NCBI GenBank assembly: GCA_903931735.1
Contig: CAIZDL010000124.1
Coordinates: forward strand, 1 to 36,538
DNA: 36,538 nt
DNA from: an uncultured Rhodospirillales bacterium
GTDB lineage: Bacteria > Pseudomonadota > Alphaproteobacteria > Azospirillales > Azospirillaceae
Direction of reading: 5' to 3'
A program made the position numbers and the translations under genes. Positions 15,693 through 24,235 of the stretch are shown one piece after another (within the stretch, counting starts at the first letter, position 1; the number at the start of each line of letters is the position of its first letter). Under the pieces are notes generated by a model. It did not search any database, was not told the DNA's origin, and saw only the letters and a program-made list of their open reading frames with translations.

Positions 15693-16724
15693 TCAACCGC
15701 CTCCCCGAGTATCAACCCTCACCACCACCGAAAGCCCGGGCCGCAACCCTTCGGTCGGTGGAAACAAAATCCGCACCGGCACGCGCTGAACGATTTTGGT
15801 GAAATTGCCGGTGGCGTTTTCGGGCGGCAACAAGCTGAACCGCGAGCCGCTGGCCGGCGCAAAACTGCCAACCCGGCCAACAAGAACAAGGTCGGGATAG
15901 GCATCGACCATGACCCGCGCCGTTTGCCCCAACCGAATATGCCGGAGCTGGGTTTCCTTAAAATTGGCGTCCACATAAAGAGAGCCCAAGGGCACCACCA
16001 CCATCAACTGGGCGCCGGGCCGGGCTAAAACTCCAAGTTGCGCCATCCGATTGCCAACCACGCCATCAAGCGGCGCCCTGATCACGGTATTGCCGAGATC
16101 GTCCTCCGCCAACACCAATTGGGCCTGGGCCTGAGCCAGCGCCGCCTCGGTTTCGTGACGCACCGCCTGAAGCACGCCAAGCTGATCGGATTCGGCGGTT
16201 AACGCTGCCCGGGCGCCGCCCAGTTGCGCCGCCGCTTTCGCCTGATCCGCGGTTGCGGTTTCCAGCCGTTGCCGGGTCGCCCAAGCGTCAGAGGCCAACA
16301 CCCGCGCCCGCTCCAGTTCGAGCGTGGTTCGGCGCAACTCGGCTTCACTGTAAAGCACCGCCGCCCGATTTTGCCCGATCACCGACCGTTGCCACGCCAG
16401 CCGGGCATCGTTGGTCGCCAAGACCGCCCGCTGCGCCGCCACACCCGCCGCCGCCTGATCGACACGGGCGCGATAATCGGTATCGGTCAACACCGCCAGC
16501 ACATCGCCGGCCCTCACCTGCTGGTTGTTGGCGACCGGCAACTCGCGGACATACCCCGAAACCTTGGCGCTGATCGACGCGATATCGGCCAGAACATAGG
16601 CGTCATCGGTCGCCTCGATAAACCGGCCCTCCGTCCACCAATCCCAGCCGGCGCTTCCCGCCCCAAGCAGAGCCGCGGCGACAAGTCCGCCCAACACCAC
16701 CCGCTTGCGCCCCGCTCCCGCCAT
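15693..16724 (-). CDS. emrA: EmrA/HlyD-type membrane fusion protein
   Basis: A 343-aa periplasmic adaptor for the adjacent EmrB-type transporter. It has an N-terminal membrane anchor (about 8-25), the lipoyl/barrel motif TDDAYVLADIASISAKVSGYV, a coiled-coil hairpin rich in Ala/Gln/Glu/Arg (about 75-190), and the second lipoyl half (NTVIRAPLDGVVGNRMAQLG). The C-terminal beta-barrel contains VDANFKETQLRHIRLGQTARV. Two adjacent ATGs (16727 and 16724) are candidates; GGGGG sits about 6 nt before the second, which was chosen. The gene is divergent from the small sigma-54 locus. No TetR or MarR regulator is beside it. Confidence 0.93.
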   Translation of the reverse strand: MAGAGRKRVVLGGLVAAALLGAGSAGWDWWTEGRFIEATDDAYVLADIASISAKVSGYVRELPVANNQQVRAGDVLAVLTDTDYRARVDQAAAGVAAQRAVLATNDARLAWQRSVIGQNRAAVLYSEAELRRTTLELERARVLASDAWATRQRLETATADQAKAAAQLGGARAALTAESDQLGVLQAVRHETEAALAQAQAQLVLAEDDLGNTVIRAPLDGVVGNRMAQLGVLARPGAQLMVVVPLGSLYVDANFKETQLRHIRLGQTARVMVDAYPDLVLVGRVGSFAPASGSRFSLLPPENATGNFTKIVQRVPVRILFPPTEGLRPGLSVVVRVDTRGGG

Positions 16725-16830
16725 CATTATCCCCCGCCACCCGTTTCCCGCCAGCGGCGCACGATGCCCCCCGCCCCGCAATCGGTCAAGTTGAACAAAA
16801 ACGATTGAGATATGCGCCAAGACTGCCGGG

Positions 16831-16869
16831 CGGCAGGAATTGCCCGTCCACGCCGGCCAATTCCTGCCG
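16831..16869. promoter_or_regulatory. Large dyad upstream of sigma-54 promoter, candidate enhancer
   Basis: CGGCAGGAATTG (16831-16842) and CAATTCCTGCCG (16858-16869) are a perfect 12-bp inverted repeat with a 15-nt spacer. The left arm is also part of a GGCA-N5-TGCC dyad (16832-16844), like those before fliK and the 79-aa gene. The centre is about 98 bp upstream of the predicted start near 16948, fitting an enhancer-binding protein site. It could also act on the divergent emrA gene. Confidence 0.6.
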
Positions 16870-16920
16870 GATCACGCCCGGCTGCACCAAAAAACGGTGA
16901 AAAAACGCCATTTGGCCATT

Positions 16921-16938
16921 GCGGCACGGCTCTTGCTT
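16921..16938 (+). promoter_or_regulatory. Sigma-54 promoter for the tiny ORF locus
   Basis: GCGGCACGGCTCTTGCTT carries GG (16923-16924) and GC (16935-16936) with exactly 10 nt between them. The GGCACG-N4-TTGCT core is a full consensus match, with C in place of T just before GG. The predicted start is near 16948, 50 nt before the first small ATG. Confidence 0.72.
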
Positions 16939-16997
16939 ATTTTGGAATAAGAGTGACCGCCATCACGTTCATTCCCCAAGAGGAGGGTTACTCTGTC

Positions 16998-17093
16998 ATG
17001 ACGATGGAAACCGCCAAGGAAAAGGACCGGGTGGCGATGCCACAATTTTTCGCACCAAAGCGGTGCTTCATTTTTTTGCAACCCGGGAGATAA
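16998..17093 (+). CDS. Tiny ORF of 31 aa, unknown
   Basis: A 31-codon ORF preceded by a strong AGGAGGG (16981-16987), 10 nt before the ATG at 16998; a second ATG lies at 17004. The peptide is charged at its start (METAKEKDR) and ends with Phe/Cys-rich FFAPKRCFIFLQPGR. I know no family. It lies under a sigma-54 promoter. A short hairpin with seven T falls inside it, so it could be a leader peptide, or the transcript could be a small RNA and the ORF untranslated. It is followed after 3 nt by a second tiny ORF. Confidence 0.4.
   Translation: MTMETAKEKDRVAMPQFFAPKRCFIFLQPGR
17052..17077 (+). terminator. Weak hairpin with T7 tract inside tiny ORF
   Basis: GCACC (17052-17056), a 5-nt loop and GGTGC (17062-17066) are followed by TTCA and seven T (17071-17077). 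The stem is only 5 bp. If it works, the sigma-54 transcript would end as an RNA of about 130 nt, or be attenuated before the second tiny ORF. Confidence 0.4.
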
Positions 17094-17096
17094 CCG

Positions 17097-17177
17097 ATGA
17101 ACACCTTAATCGTCATTCTGGGAATCGTGTTCGCGGTGGAATTGCTGTTGTGGGATGGCCGGCCCTCCCGACACTAA
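17097..17177 (+). CDS. Tiny single-pass membrane peptide of 26 aa, unknown
   Basis: A 26-codon ORF with GGGAGA 6 nt before the ATG at 17097. The peptide is one hydrophobic helix (NTLIVILGIVFAVELLLW) with a short basic tail (GRPSRH), typical of very small inner-membrane proteins. It begins 3 nt after the preceding tiny ORF and would be translated from the same sigma-54 message. No family is recognised. Its size is below most annotation cutoffs, so homologues may be unannotated. Confidence 0.45.
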   Translation: MNTLIVILGIVFAVELLLWDGRPSRH

Positions 17178-17289
17178 AGGCGGCCCTCTTATCGGTAAAA
17201 ATCAAGGGGTTGGCAAAACAGGGCGCAAAATTTGACGGCGGAATGAACGGCGAGGAAAAATTCGGCCCCCTCGCGCTCATATTCCCGCT

Positions 17290-17317
17290 TTGACACGCTG
17301 CTCAGCGCTGCTACCAT
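17290..17317 (+). promoter_or_regulatory. Candidate sigma-70 promoter for ileS-lspA
   Basis: A perfect TTGACA (17290-17295) is followed after 16 nt by TACCAT (17312-17317), four of six matches to the -10 consensus. The predicted leader is about 42 nt. Confidence 0.5.
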
Positions 17318-17365
17318 TGCGCGTCGCGTTTTGCGTCCCCATTCCCCTGCCGACAGTCCCGCCTC

Positions 17366-20200
17366 ATGTCTCGTGATTATCGCTCCACCGTGTTCCTGCC
17401 GAAAACCGACTTTCCCATGCGGGGAGGGCTTCCTACCAAAGAGCCGGAACTGCTGAAACGCTGGGCCGACATCGGCCTTGACCGGAAATTGCGGGAAACC
17501 GCGGCAGGGCGGCGGAAGTTTATTCTTCACGATGGCCCCCCTTACGCCAATGGCAATATCCATATCGGCCACGCGGTCAACAAAATCCTGAAGGATGTGA
17601 TCAACCGCTCCTGGCAGATGATGGGCTACGACGCCACCTATGTGCCGGGCTGGGATTGCCACGGTTTACCAATCGAATGGCAGATCGAGGAGACGTACAG
17701 GAAGGCCGGGCGCGACAAAGATCAGGTGCCGATCCTGCAATTCCGCGCTGAATGCCGGCAGTTTGCCCAGAAGTGGGTCGACATACAGGCGGCCGAGTTC
17801 CAACGGCTGGGGGTGGGCGGCGATTGGAAGCGGCCCTACACCACCATGACCAACGCCGCCGAGGCGCAAATTGTTCGGGAAATCCACAAGTTCCTGGTCA
17901 ATGGTGGTCTCTATAAGGGTGTCCGTCCGGTGCTTTGGTCGGTGGTCGAGAAAACCGCACTGGCCGATGCCGAGGTCGAATATCACGATCATGTGTCAAC
18001 CACCGTCAACGTCCGCTTCCCGGTGATCAAGCCGTCGCGGCCGGAACTGGCCGGGGCCAAGGTGGTGATCTGGACCACCACGCCCTGGACCCTGCCCGGC
18101 AACCGCGCCATCGCCTACGGCCACGCCTTTGAGTACGGGGTTTTCCGCGTTAATACCGTAGCCGAGGGCAGCTTGGCCGAGCCCGGAGAAACGCTGGTTG
18201 TGTGTGCGGAACTGGCTGCCGCCACCGCCGCCGCCGCCGGCATCACCGACTGGAACCTGCTGCACCGCCTGCCGGGCGAGGCGCTGGCCGGCACCATTTG
18301 CCACCACCCACTGCGGGGCGATGGCTACGATTTTGAGGTGCCGTTGCTGCCGGGGGATTTCGTCACCACCGAAACCGGCACCGGCTTTGTCCACATCGCC
18401 CCGGGCCACGGCGAGGACGACTTTTTTCTCGGCAAAAAATGGGGCATCGAGGTCCCTGAAACCGTTGGCGAAGACGGGCGCTTCCTCGACCGGGTGCCCC
18501 TGTTCGCCGGCCGCACTGTTTACACCCCGTATGGCAAACCGGGCGATGCCAACAACGCCGTGCTGAGCGCCATTGCGCTCAAGGGCGGCTTGCTCGCGCG
18601 CGGATCGCTGACCCACTCCTACCCCTGCTCGTGGCGCTCGAAAGCGCCGCTGATTTTCCGCACCACGCCCCAATGGTTTATTTCAATGCAGCGAAACGCG
18701 CTGCGGGAAACGGCGCTAAAAGCAATCGAAGATACCCGCTGGGTGCCGCCCCAGGGCCGCAACCGAATCTCCGCCATGATCGCCAGCCGGCCCGACTGGT
18801 GCATCAGCCGCCAACGCGCCTGGGGCGTACCCATTGCGCTGTTCACCGCCAAGGCCGATGGCAAGCCGCTGGCCGACCCCACTGTGCTGGAGCGTATTTC
18901 GTCGATCTTTGAGCGGGAAGGCTCGGATTCCTGGTTTGCGCGCCCGGCCCAAGACTTCCTCGGCGACACGTACAAGGCCGATGATTTCGATCAGGTACTG
19001 GATATCGTCGATGTGTGGTTTGAGTCCGGCTCGACCCACGCTTTTGTGCTGGAACACCGGCTGGACGAGCTGGCGTGGCCCGCAACCCTGTACCTTGAAG
19101 GCTCGGACCAGCATCGGGGCTGGTTTCACTCCTCGCTGCTGGAATCATGCGGAACCCGGGGCCGGGCGCCGTATGACACCGTGCTGACCCACGGCTTTGT
19201 GCTCGACGAGCAAGGCCGGAAAATGTCCAAGTCCCTCAAGAACGTCACCGCCCCCCAAGCGGTGTATGACCAGCAAGGCGCCGACATTTTGCGCCTGTGG
19301 GTGGTCGGCTGCGACTATTCGGCCGATATGCGGATCGGCCCGGAAATCATCAAGTTTCAGGCCGATCTTTACCGACGCCTGCGCAACACCTTGCGCTATC
19401 TGCTCGGCGCCCTTGATGGCTTCACCGAAGCGGAACGGGTGACCGACACCGCCGCCATGCCCGAGCTGGAACGTTGGGTCTTACATCGGTTGACCGAGCT
19501 GGACACAGACGTACATCGGTACATCGAGACCTACGACTTTCACAGTCTCTTTACCGCCCTGCACACCTTTTGCTCGGTCGAACTTTCGGCGTTCTACTTC
19601 GACGTTCGCAAGGACGCGCTCTATTGCGACCGCCAGGACTCGATGCGCCGCCGCTCGGTACGTACGGTGATGAGTACGCTCTTTTCCTGCCTCACCGCGT
19701 GGCTGGCGCCCATTTTGTGTTTTACCGCCGAGGAAGCGTGGCTGGCGCGGCCAGCCGGTGTGAACGGCGATGAAGACAGCGTACATTTGCGCACCTTCCC
19801 CGAAGTTCCCGGTTTGTGGCGCGACGATAAGCTGGCCCGGCGCTGGGACGTGATCCGGGGTGTACGCCGGGTGGTTACCGGTGTGCTGGAACGCGCAAGG
19901 GCCGACAAGGTTTTCGGCTCATCGCTCCAGGCCGACCCACTGGTGTATGTCGATGCCGAAACTGCGGTATTGCTGGCCACCGCCGATCTTCACGATGTGG
20001 CCATCACCTCTAGCATCCGCGTGACCACCGCTCCCGCCCCCGACAACGCCTTCACCCTTGACGATGTTCCGGGCGTGGCTGCCGTTGCGGAACTGGCATC
20101 GGGCGCCAAATGCGACCGGTGCTGGAAGGTGCTGCCCGATGTCGGCCGTCATAGCGACCACCCCACACTGTGCCCGCGCTGCATCGAGGCCGTGGCATGA
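17366..20200 (+). CDS. ileS: Isoleucine-tRNA ligase
   Basis: A 944-aa class Ia aminoacyl-tRNA synthetase that charges tRNA-Ile and edits misactivated valine. The ATP-binding HIGH motif is at 66-69 (PPYANGNIHIGHA) and the KMSKS loop at 619-623. Also visible are GWDCHGLPIEW, the editing-domain TTTPWTLPGNRAIAY and TGTGFVHIAPGHGEDD, and the tRNA-binding C-terminal half. The C-terminal zinc finger is intact, with two Cys pairs (CDRC and CPRC) at about 915-940. The ATG at 17366 lacks a clear ribosome site but starts the usual MSRDYRSTVFLPKTDFPMRG. Its stop overlaps the lspA start (ATGA), giving a coupled pair. Confidence 0.98.
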   Translation: MSRDYRSTVFLPKTDFPMRGGLPTKEPELLKRWADIGLDRKLRETAAGRRKFILHDGPPYANGNIHIGHAVNKILKDVINRSWQMMGYDATYVPGWDCHGLPIEWQIEETYRKAGRDKDQVPILQFRAECRQFAQKWVDIQAAEFQRLGVGGDWKRPYTTMTNAAEAQIVREIHKFLVNGGLYKGVRPVLWSVVEKTALADAEVEYHDHVSTTVNVRFPVIKPSRPELAGAKVVIWTTTPWTLPGNRAIAYGHAFEYGVFRVNTVAEGSLAEPGETLVVCAELAAATAAAAGITDWNLLHRLPGEALAGTICHHPLRGDGYDFEVPLLPGDFVTTETGTGFVHIAPGHGEDDFFLGKKWGIEVPETVGEDGRFLDRVPLFAGRTVYTPYGKPGDANNAVLSAIALKGGLLARGSLTHSYPCSWRSKAPLIFRTTPQWFISMQRNALRETALKAIEDTRWVPPQGRNRISAMIASRPDWCISRQRAWGVPIALFTAKADGKPLADPTVLERISSIFEREGSDSWFARPAQDFLGDTYKADDFDQVLDIVDVWFESGSTHAFVLEHRLDELAWPATLYLEGSDQHRGWFHSSLLESCGTRGRAPYDTVLTHGFVLDEQGRKMSKSLKNVTAPQAVYDQQGADILRLWVVGCDYSADMRIGPEIIKFQADLYRRLRNTLRYLLGALDGFTEAERVTDTAAMPELERWVLHRLTELDTDVHRYIETYDFHSLFTALHTFCSVELSAFYFDVRKDALYCDRQDSMRRRSVRTVMSTLFSCLTAWLAPILCFTAEEAWLARPAGVNGDEDSVHLRTFPEVPGLWRDDKLARRWDVIRGVRRVVTGVLERARADKVFGSSLQADPLVYVDAETAVLLATADLHDVAITSSIRVTTAPAPDNAFTLDDVPGVAAVAELASGAKCDRCWKVLPDVGRHSDHPTLCPRCIEAVA

Positions 20201-20691
20201 GACGGACAAGAGGGCGACGGGCAGGAGAGCGGCTGGCGCTGGGACTGGGGATTGCCAGCTTGGTAACGGTGCTTGATCAAGCGGCAAAATGGTATGTCGT
20301 GGCCGTGGTGATGCAGCCACCCCGGGCCATCGAGCTGACCGACTGGCTCAATCTGGTCATAACCTGGAATCGGGGTATCAGCTTTGGCCTGTTTTCCGGT
20401 CAGGTGATGCCATATGTGCTGACCGGGGTTGCGCTGGCGGTGGTCGCCCTGCTGGTGGTCTGGCTCGTTTACGACTCGAGGATGAGCGCGGCGTGTTGGC
20501 TGGGGCTGGTGATCGGCGGCGCGGTCGGCAACGTCATCGACCGCTTGCGGCTGGGCGCGGTTGCCGACTTTATCGACGTTCATGCCGGGGCCTGGCACTG
20601 GCCCGCTTTCAATGTTGCCGACAGCGCCATCACCATCGGCGTGACGCTGATCCTCATTGATGGATTGTTTGGCCGGTCGGAAATGTCGTAA
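20197..20691 (+). CDS. lspA: Lipoprotein signal peptidase (signal peptidase II)
   Basis: A 164-aa inner-membrane aspartyl protease that removes signal peptides from diacylated prolipoproteins. Four hydrophobic segments are visible. The catalytic aspartates are Asp124 (VADFID) and Asp142 (FNVADSAI), and the N-terminal motif DQAAKWYV and ITWNRGISFG are in place. The ATG at 20197 overlaps the ileS stop, which sets the start. The ileS-lspA pair is standard in proteobacteria. The bamE and DUF3035 lipoproteins in this window would be among its substrates. Confidence 0.97.
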   Translation: MRRTRGRRAGERLALGLGIASLVTVLDQAAKWYVVAVVMQPPRAIELTDWLNLVITWNRGISFGLFSGQVMPYVLTGVALAVVALLVVWLVYDSRMSAACWLGLVIGGAVGNVIDRLRLGAVADFIDVHAGAWHWPAFNVADSAITIGVTLILIDGLFGRSEMS

Positions 20692-20781
20692 TAGTGTGCG
20701 AAGCTTTCTGCGCTATTGAATATGGCCTGCGAAGGCGGATACCAACCAATCCAGACCAGCCAAGACCATTAGGGCTCAGCC

Positions 20782-21396
20782 ATGAACGGGAACGGACGCA
20801 GGATGACGCAACGGACCGCACCCACAAATCCCCCCTCGGGCCAACGCCGGTGGGTGGCATCCCTCGTCTGCCTTGCCGCCAGTACGGTGGTCCTGGCCGG
20901 CTGCGGGGGCTGGCGCCAAACCTTTGGCCTTGACCACGCCCCACCCGACGAGTTTTCGGTCGTGGCCCGGCCGCCCTTGAGTATGCCGCCGGACTTCAAC
21001 TTGCGGCCGCCCCGCCCTGGCGCCGCCCGCCCGCAAGAAGTCGCCACCACCCAAACCGCCGCCAATACCGTGTTTGGCCCCGGGTTGCACGCCACCAGCG
21101 GCGCTGCCGCTGGCACGGCAGACTCGGCGCTGCTCAGCCATGCCGGAGCGGCCAACGCCCAGCCCGACATTCGCGCCGCCATTGATGCTGAGACTCGCAA
21201 CCTCATTACCGCCGACAAGCGCTGGGTTGACCGGTTGATCTTCTGGCAAAAACAGGAGCAGCCTTATACGACGGTTGATGCTGCGGGCGAGTCCAAGCGC
21301 CTGCATGACAACGCCGCGCTCGGTCAACCCGTTACCGCGGGCGATACACCAACCATCGAGCGCAAGCGCAAGGCGCCGCTGGAAGGGATTTTCTAG
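20782..21396 (+). CDS. DUF3035 family lipoprotein
   Basis: A 204-aa lipoprotein with the signal WVASLVCLAASTVVLAGC; Cys41 in the LAGC lipobox would be lipidated. After it comes the conserved start of the family (FGLDHAPPDEFSVVARPPLSMPPDFNLRPP). The middle is Ala/Thr-rich and the C-terminal part includes RLIFWQKQ. Function is unknown in this family. An ATG eight codons in (20803) is an alternative start, and no strong ribosome site is seen. It sits between lspA and the M16 peptidase pair, a common alphaproteobacterial order. Confidence 0.87.
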   Translation: MNGNGRRMTQRTAPTNPPSGQRRWVASLVCLAASTVVLAGCGGWRQTFGLDHAPPDEFSVVARPPLSMPPDFNLRPPRPGAARPQEVATTQTAANTVFGPGLHATSGAAAGTADSALLSHAGAANAQPDIRAAIDAETRNLITADKRWVDRLIFWQKQEQPYTTVDAAGESKRLHDNAALGQPVTAGDTPTIERKRKAPLEGIF

Positions 21397-21450
21397 GCCG
21401 CTCACTCGGGGCCGCCCCGGCGCCATTTTTACGAAGCAGGAGACCGCCCC

Positions 21451-22851
21451 TTGTTCCACATGCTTCACCGACTTGGCGTCCGGGGCGGAGGGGTCTTTGC
21501 CCTCGCGGCCCTGGCCTTGGTTGTAACGACGCTTCCCTTGGCGCCGGCGACCGCCAAAGGCGTTTATTTCCCCGAGAGCTTCACGCTGGCCAATGGGCTG
21601 CAAGTTGTGGTGGTCACCAACCGGAGAGTCCCGGTGGTTAGCCACATGCTGTGGTACAAAGTTGGTGGCTATGATTGTCCGCCTACCCAATCGGGGATCG
21701 CACATTTCCTTGAGCACTTGATGTTCAAAGGCACGCCGACAGTTGCGCCGGGGGAGTTTTCCAAAATTGTCGCTCGCAACGGGGGGCGTGACAACGCCTT
21801 TACATCCCACGACTACACGGTATTCTTTCAAAACGTTGCCCGCGACCGGCTCGAACTGGTAATGACCATGGAGGCGGACCGGATGGTCAACCTTCGCCTC
21901 ACCGATGCCTTGGTCTATCCCGAGCGCGACGTTGTGATGGAGGAACGCCGGCAGCGGACCGATGATGTTCCCGGCGACCGCCTCTCGGAACAACTGGAGG
22001 CCACGCTCTATATCAATCACCCCTATGGCACGCCGGTGATTGGCTGGGAGCACGAAATCAAGACCCTCACCCGCGAAAATGCCGAGGCGTTTTATCGCTC
22101 GTGGTATGCCCCCAACAACGCTATTCTGGTCGTGAGCGGCGATATCGATGCGGCCGAGCTGAAACCCATCGCCGAAAAGACGTACGGCGCGGTGCCAATG
22201 CGCACCGTGCCCGAGCGGAATCAATTCGAGGTTCCGGCACTCACCGCCGAGCGACGGCTGGTTTTGCACGATCCTGAAATCCGCGAGCCCTCGGTGGTGC
22301 GCGAAGTCCTTGCCCCCTCATATACTCACGGCGCGGTCGGCCAGGCTTACCCCTTGCAAGTGCTGGCCGAAATCATGAGCGGCGGTCCGACCGGTCGCCT
22401 CAACCGGTCGCTGGTGGTCGAGCAACGAGTCGCCGTTAACGCGGCATTGCTTTACAACCCAACCATGCGCGGCATCGCGACTCTGGAAGTTTCCGCCACG
22501 CCGGTGCCCGGGGGTAATATCGACAAGACCGAAGCTGCTCTTAGCGCCGAAGTCGCCCGATTGCTGAAAGACGGTGTGACCGAGGCCGAGGTCGCGACGG
22601 CACAAAAGCGGATGCTCGCAGCCAATGCGTACGCCCGCGACAGTCTGCAAGGCCCCGCGTATGCCATTGGTATGGCGCTGGCGACCGGTCGCAATCTCGA
22701 TGATGTTGAAAGCTGGCCCGACCGTATTGCCGCCGTTACGGTGGCCGACGTTAACGCCGCCGCCCGCGCCGTGCTTGGTGGCGAGGCCGGCGTCACCGGC
22801 CAATTGTTACCGGTAGCGGACGCCGCCGAAGCCACCAAGGTTAAGGAGTGA
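21451..22851 (+). CDS. M16 family zinc peptidase, catalytic subunit
   Basis: A 466-aa secreted zinc peptidase of the pitrilysin/mitochondrial-processing-peptidase-beta type. The inverted zinc motif is H85-F-L-E88-H89, with Glu164 or Glu165 (VVMEERR) as the third ligand. The N-terminus has a signal sequence (VFALAALALVVTTLPLAPATAKG), so it acts in the periplasm. The start is a TTG at 21451 with AGGAG 8 nt upstream; an ATG at 21460 lies too far from that site. The next gene encodes an M16 protein without the zinc motif, and the two probably form a heterodimer like MPP alpha/beta. Substrates are unknown. Confidence 0.95.
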   Translation: MFHMLHRLGVRGGGVFALAALALVVTTLPLAPATAKGVYFPESFTLANGLQVVVVTNRRVPVVSHMLWYKVGGYDCPPTQSGIAHFLEHLMFKGTPTVAPGEFSKIVARNGGRDNAFTSHDYTVFFQNVARDRLELVMTMEADRMVNLRLTDALVYPERDVVMEERRQRTDDVPGDRLSEQLEATLYINHPYGTPVIGWEHEIKTLTRENAEAFYRSWYAPNNAILVVSGDIDAAELKPIAEKTYGAVPMRTVPERNQFEVPALTAERRLVLHDPEIREPSVVREVLAPSYTHGAVGQAYPLQVLAEIMSGGPTGRLNRSLVVEQRVAVNAALLYNPTMRGIATLEVSATPVPGGNIDKTEAALSAEVARLLKDGVTEAEVATAQKRMLAANAYARDSLQGPAYAIGMALATGRNLDDVESWPDRIAAVTVADVNAAARAVLGGEAGVTGQLLPVADAAEATKVKE

Positions 22852-22856
22852 ACACC

Positions 22857-24209
22857 ATGGGGCACGCCTTCCGCCGCCTCCCTGCCCTGGCCTTTGCCTT
22901 TGGCTGGGTCCTGTCGAGTCTGAGCCCGGCTCACGCCCTCGATATCCAGCGCGTCGTCAGCCCCGGCGGTATCGAGGCTTGGTTGATCGAGGATCACAAG
23001 GTCCCGGTGATCGCGGTTGAGTTTTCGTTTGCCGGAGGTGCCGGCATCGACCCCACCGGCAAGCAGGGGCTGGCCAATCTTACCGCCGATTTGCTCGACG
23101 AAGGCGCGGGCGACCTCGACAGTCAGGCGTATGCCAAACGACTTCAGGACGATGCCATCACGGTAAGCTTCCAAACCGGCAACGACGAATTTCACTGTGG
23201 ACTGCGGACTCTATCGGACCACCGGGACACCGCCTTCGGTCTGATGGCTCTGTCGCTGACCCTGCCGCGCTTCGATGCCGAGGCGGTTGAGCGGGTTCGC
23301 GCCGCCGTGATCAGCGACATCCGGCAAAGCGATGCCGATCCGACCAAAGCAGCCCGCAACGCTTTTTATGCCCAGATTTTTCCAGACCATCACTATGGCC
23401 GCGACGACTCGGGTACGGTCGAGAGTGTCGGCAAGCTGAGCGCCGATGATCTGCGCGGGTATGTCAAGGACAGCTTCAACCGCGAACACCTGCTGGTGGC
23501 GGTGACCGGCGACATCACACCCGCGCAATTGGCCCCGGCGCTCGACCAGTTGTTTGGCGCCCTGCCCGCTTCTCCGCCGCCGGGAGTAAACACGGCGGTG
23601 GCCGAAGTCACGCCAACGCATGGCGGCGAAACACTGGTGGTCCGGCGGCCGATGACCCAATCGATTCTGATGCTGGGCGAGCAAGGCATTAAGCGCGCCG
23701 ATCCCGATTGGTTTCCCGCCTATGTCATGAATTATGTGCTCGGCGGCGGCGGCTTTTCCTCGCGGCTGACCGAAGAAGTCCGGGAGAAGCGGGGGCTGAC
23801 CTACGGCGTTTACAGCTATCTCTACCCCTTTGACCATGCGGCGCTGGTTGTCGCGGGCGGCTCGACCAAAAACTCCAAAGCCGGTGAAGCGCTAGCCCTG
23901 ATCAAATCAGAATGGGCGCGGATGGCGAATGGCGGCATCACCGAAAAAGAACTGGCCGACGCGAAAACCTACCTCACCGGCTCATTTCCGCTTCAGTTCA
24001 GCTCGTCTACGGCAATCGCCCGGCTGGTACTCCAGGTCCGCCACGATAATTTGGGGATCGACTACCTCAACCGCCGCAACAGCCTGATCCAGGCCGTTAC
24101 CCTCGACGATGTTCGCCGGGTGGCGCAACGCCTGCTCGACCCAGCCAAACTCACGGTGGTGGTACTGGGCCAACCCGAAGGCATGGAAAACCCGCCCACC
24201 GCGCCCTGA
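22857..24209 (+). CDS. M16 family protein, non-catalytic partner subunit
   Basis: A 450-aa secreted M16-fold protein lacking the HxxEH zinc motif: the matching stretch reads GLANLTADLLDEGAG. The C-terminal Arg/Tyr signature that helps bind substrate is kept (REKRGLTYGVYSY), as are the GGGGFSSRL motif and the TGDI segment. The signal peptide (LPALAFAFGWVLSSLSPAHA) indicates the periplasm. The ATG at 22857 has AAGGAG 8 nt upstream and was preferred over the overlapping GTG at 22848. The stop of the catalytic subunit lies 5 nt upstream. It most likely dimerises with that subunit. Confidence 0.95.
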   Translation: MGHAFRRLPALAFAFGWVLSSLSPAHALDIQRVVSPGGIEAWLIEDHKVPVIAVEFSFAGGAGIDPTGKQGLANLTADLLDEGAGDLDSQAYAKRLQDDAITVSFQTGNDEFHCGLRTLSDHRDTAFGLMALSLTLPRFDAEAVERVRAAVISDIRQSDADPTKAARNAFYAQIFPDHHYGRDDSGTVESVGKLSADDLRGYVKDSFNREHLLVAVTGDITPAQLAPALDQLFGALPASPPPGVNTAVAEVTPTHGGETLVVRRPMTQSILMLGEQGIKRADPDWFPAYVMNYVLGGGGFSSRLTEEVREKRGLTYGVYSYLYPFDHAALVVAGGSTKNSKAGEALALIKSEWARMANGGITEKELADAKTYLTGSFPLQFSSSTAIARLVLQVRHDNLGIDYLNRRNSLIQAVTLDDVRRVAQRLLDPAKLTVVVLGQPEGMENPPTAP

Positions 24210-24235
24210 TCGACGCGCAACGCCCAACCCAAAAA

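Noticed and set aside
20776-22269. 497-codon minus-strand ORF opposite the DUF3035 and M16 genes
   Set aside because: It spans two well-supported genes on the other strand, including the HFLEH zinc motif. Its own product has no domain.
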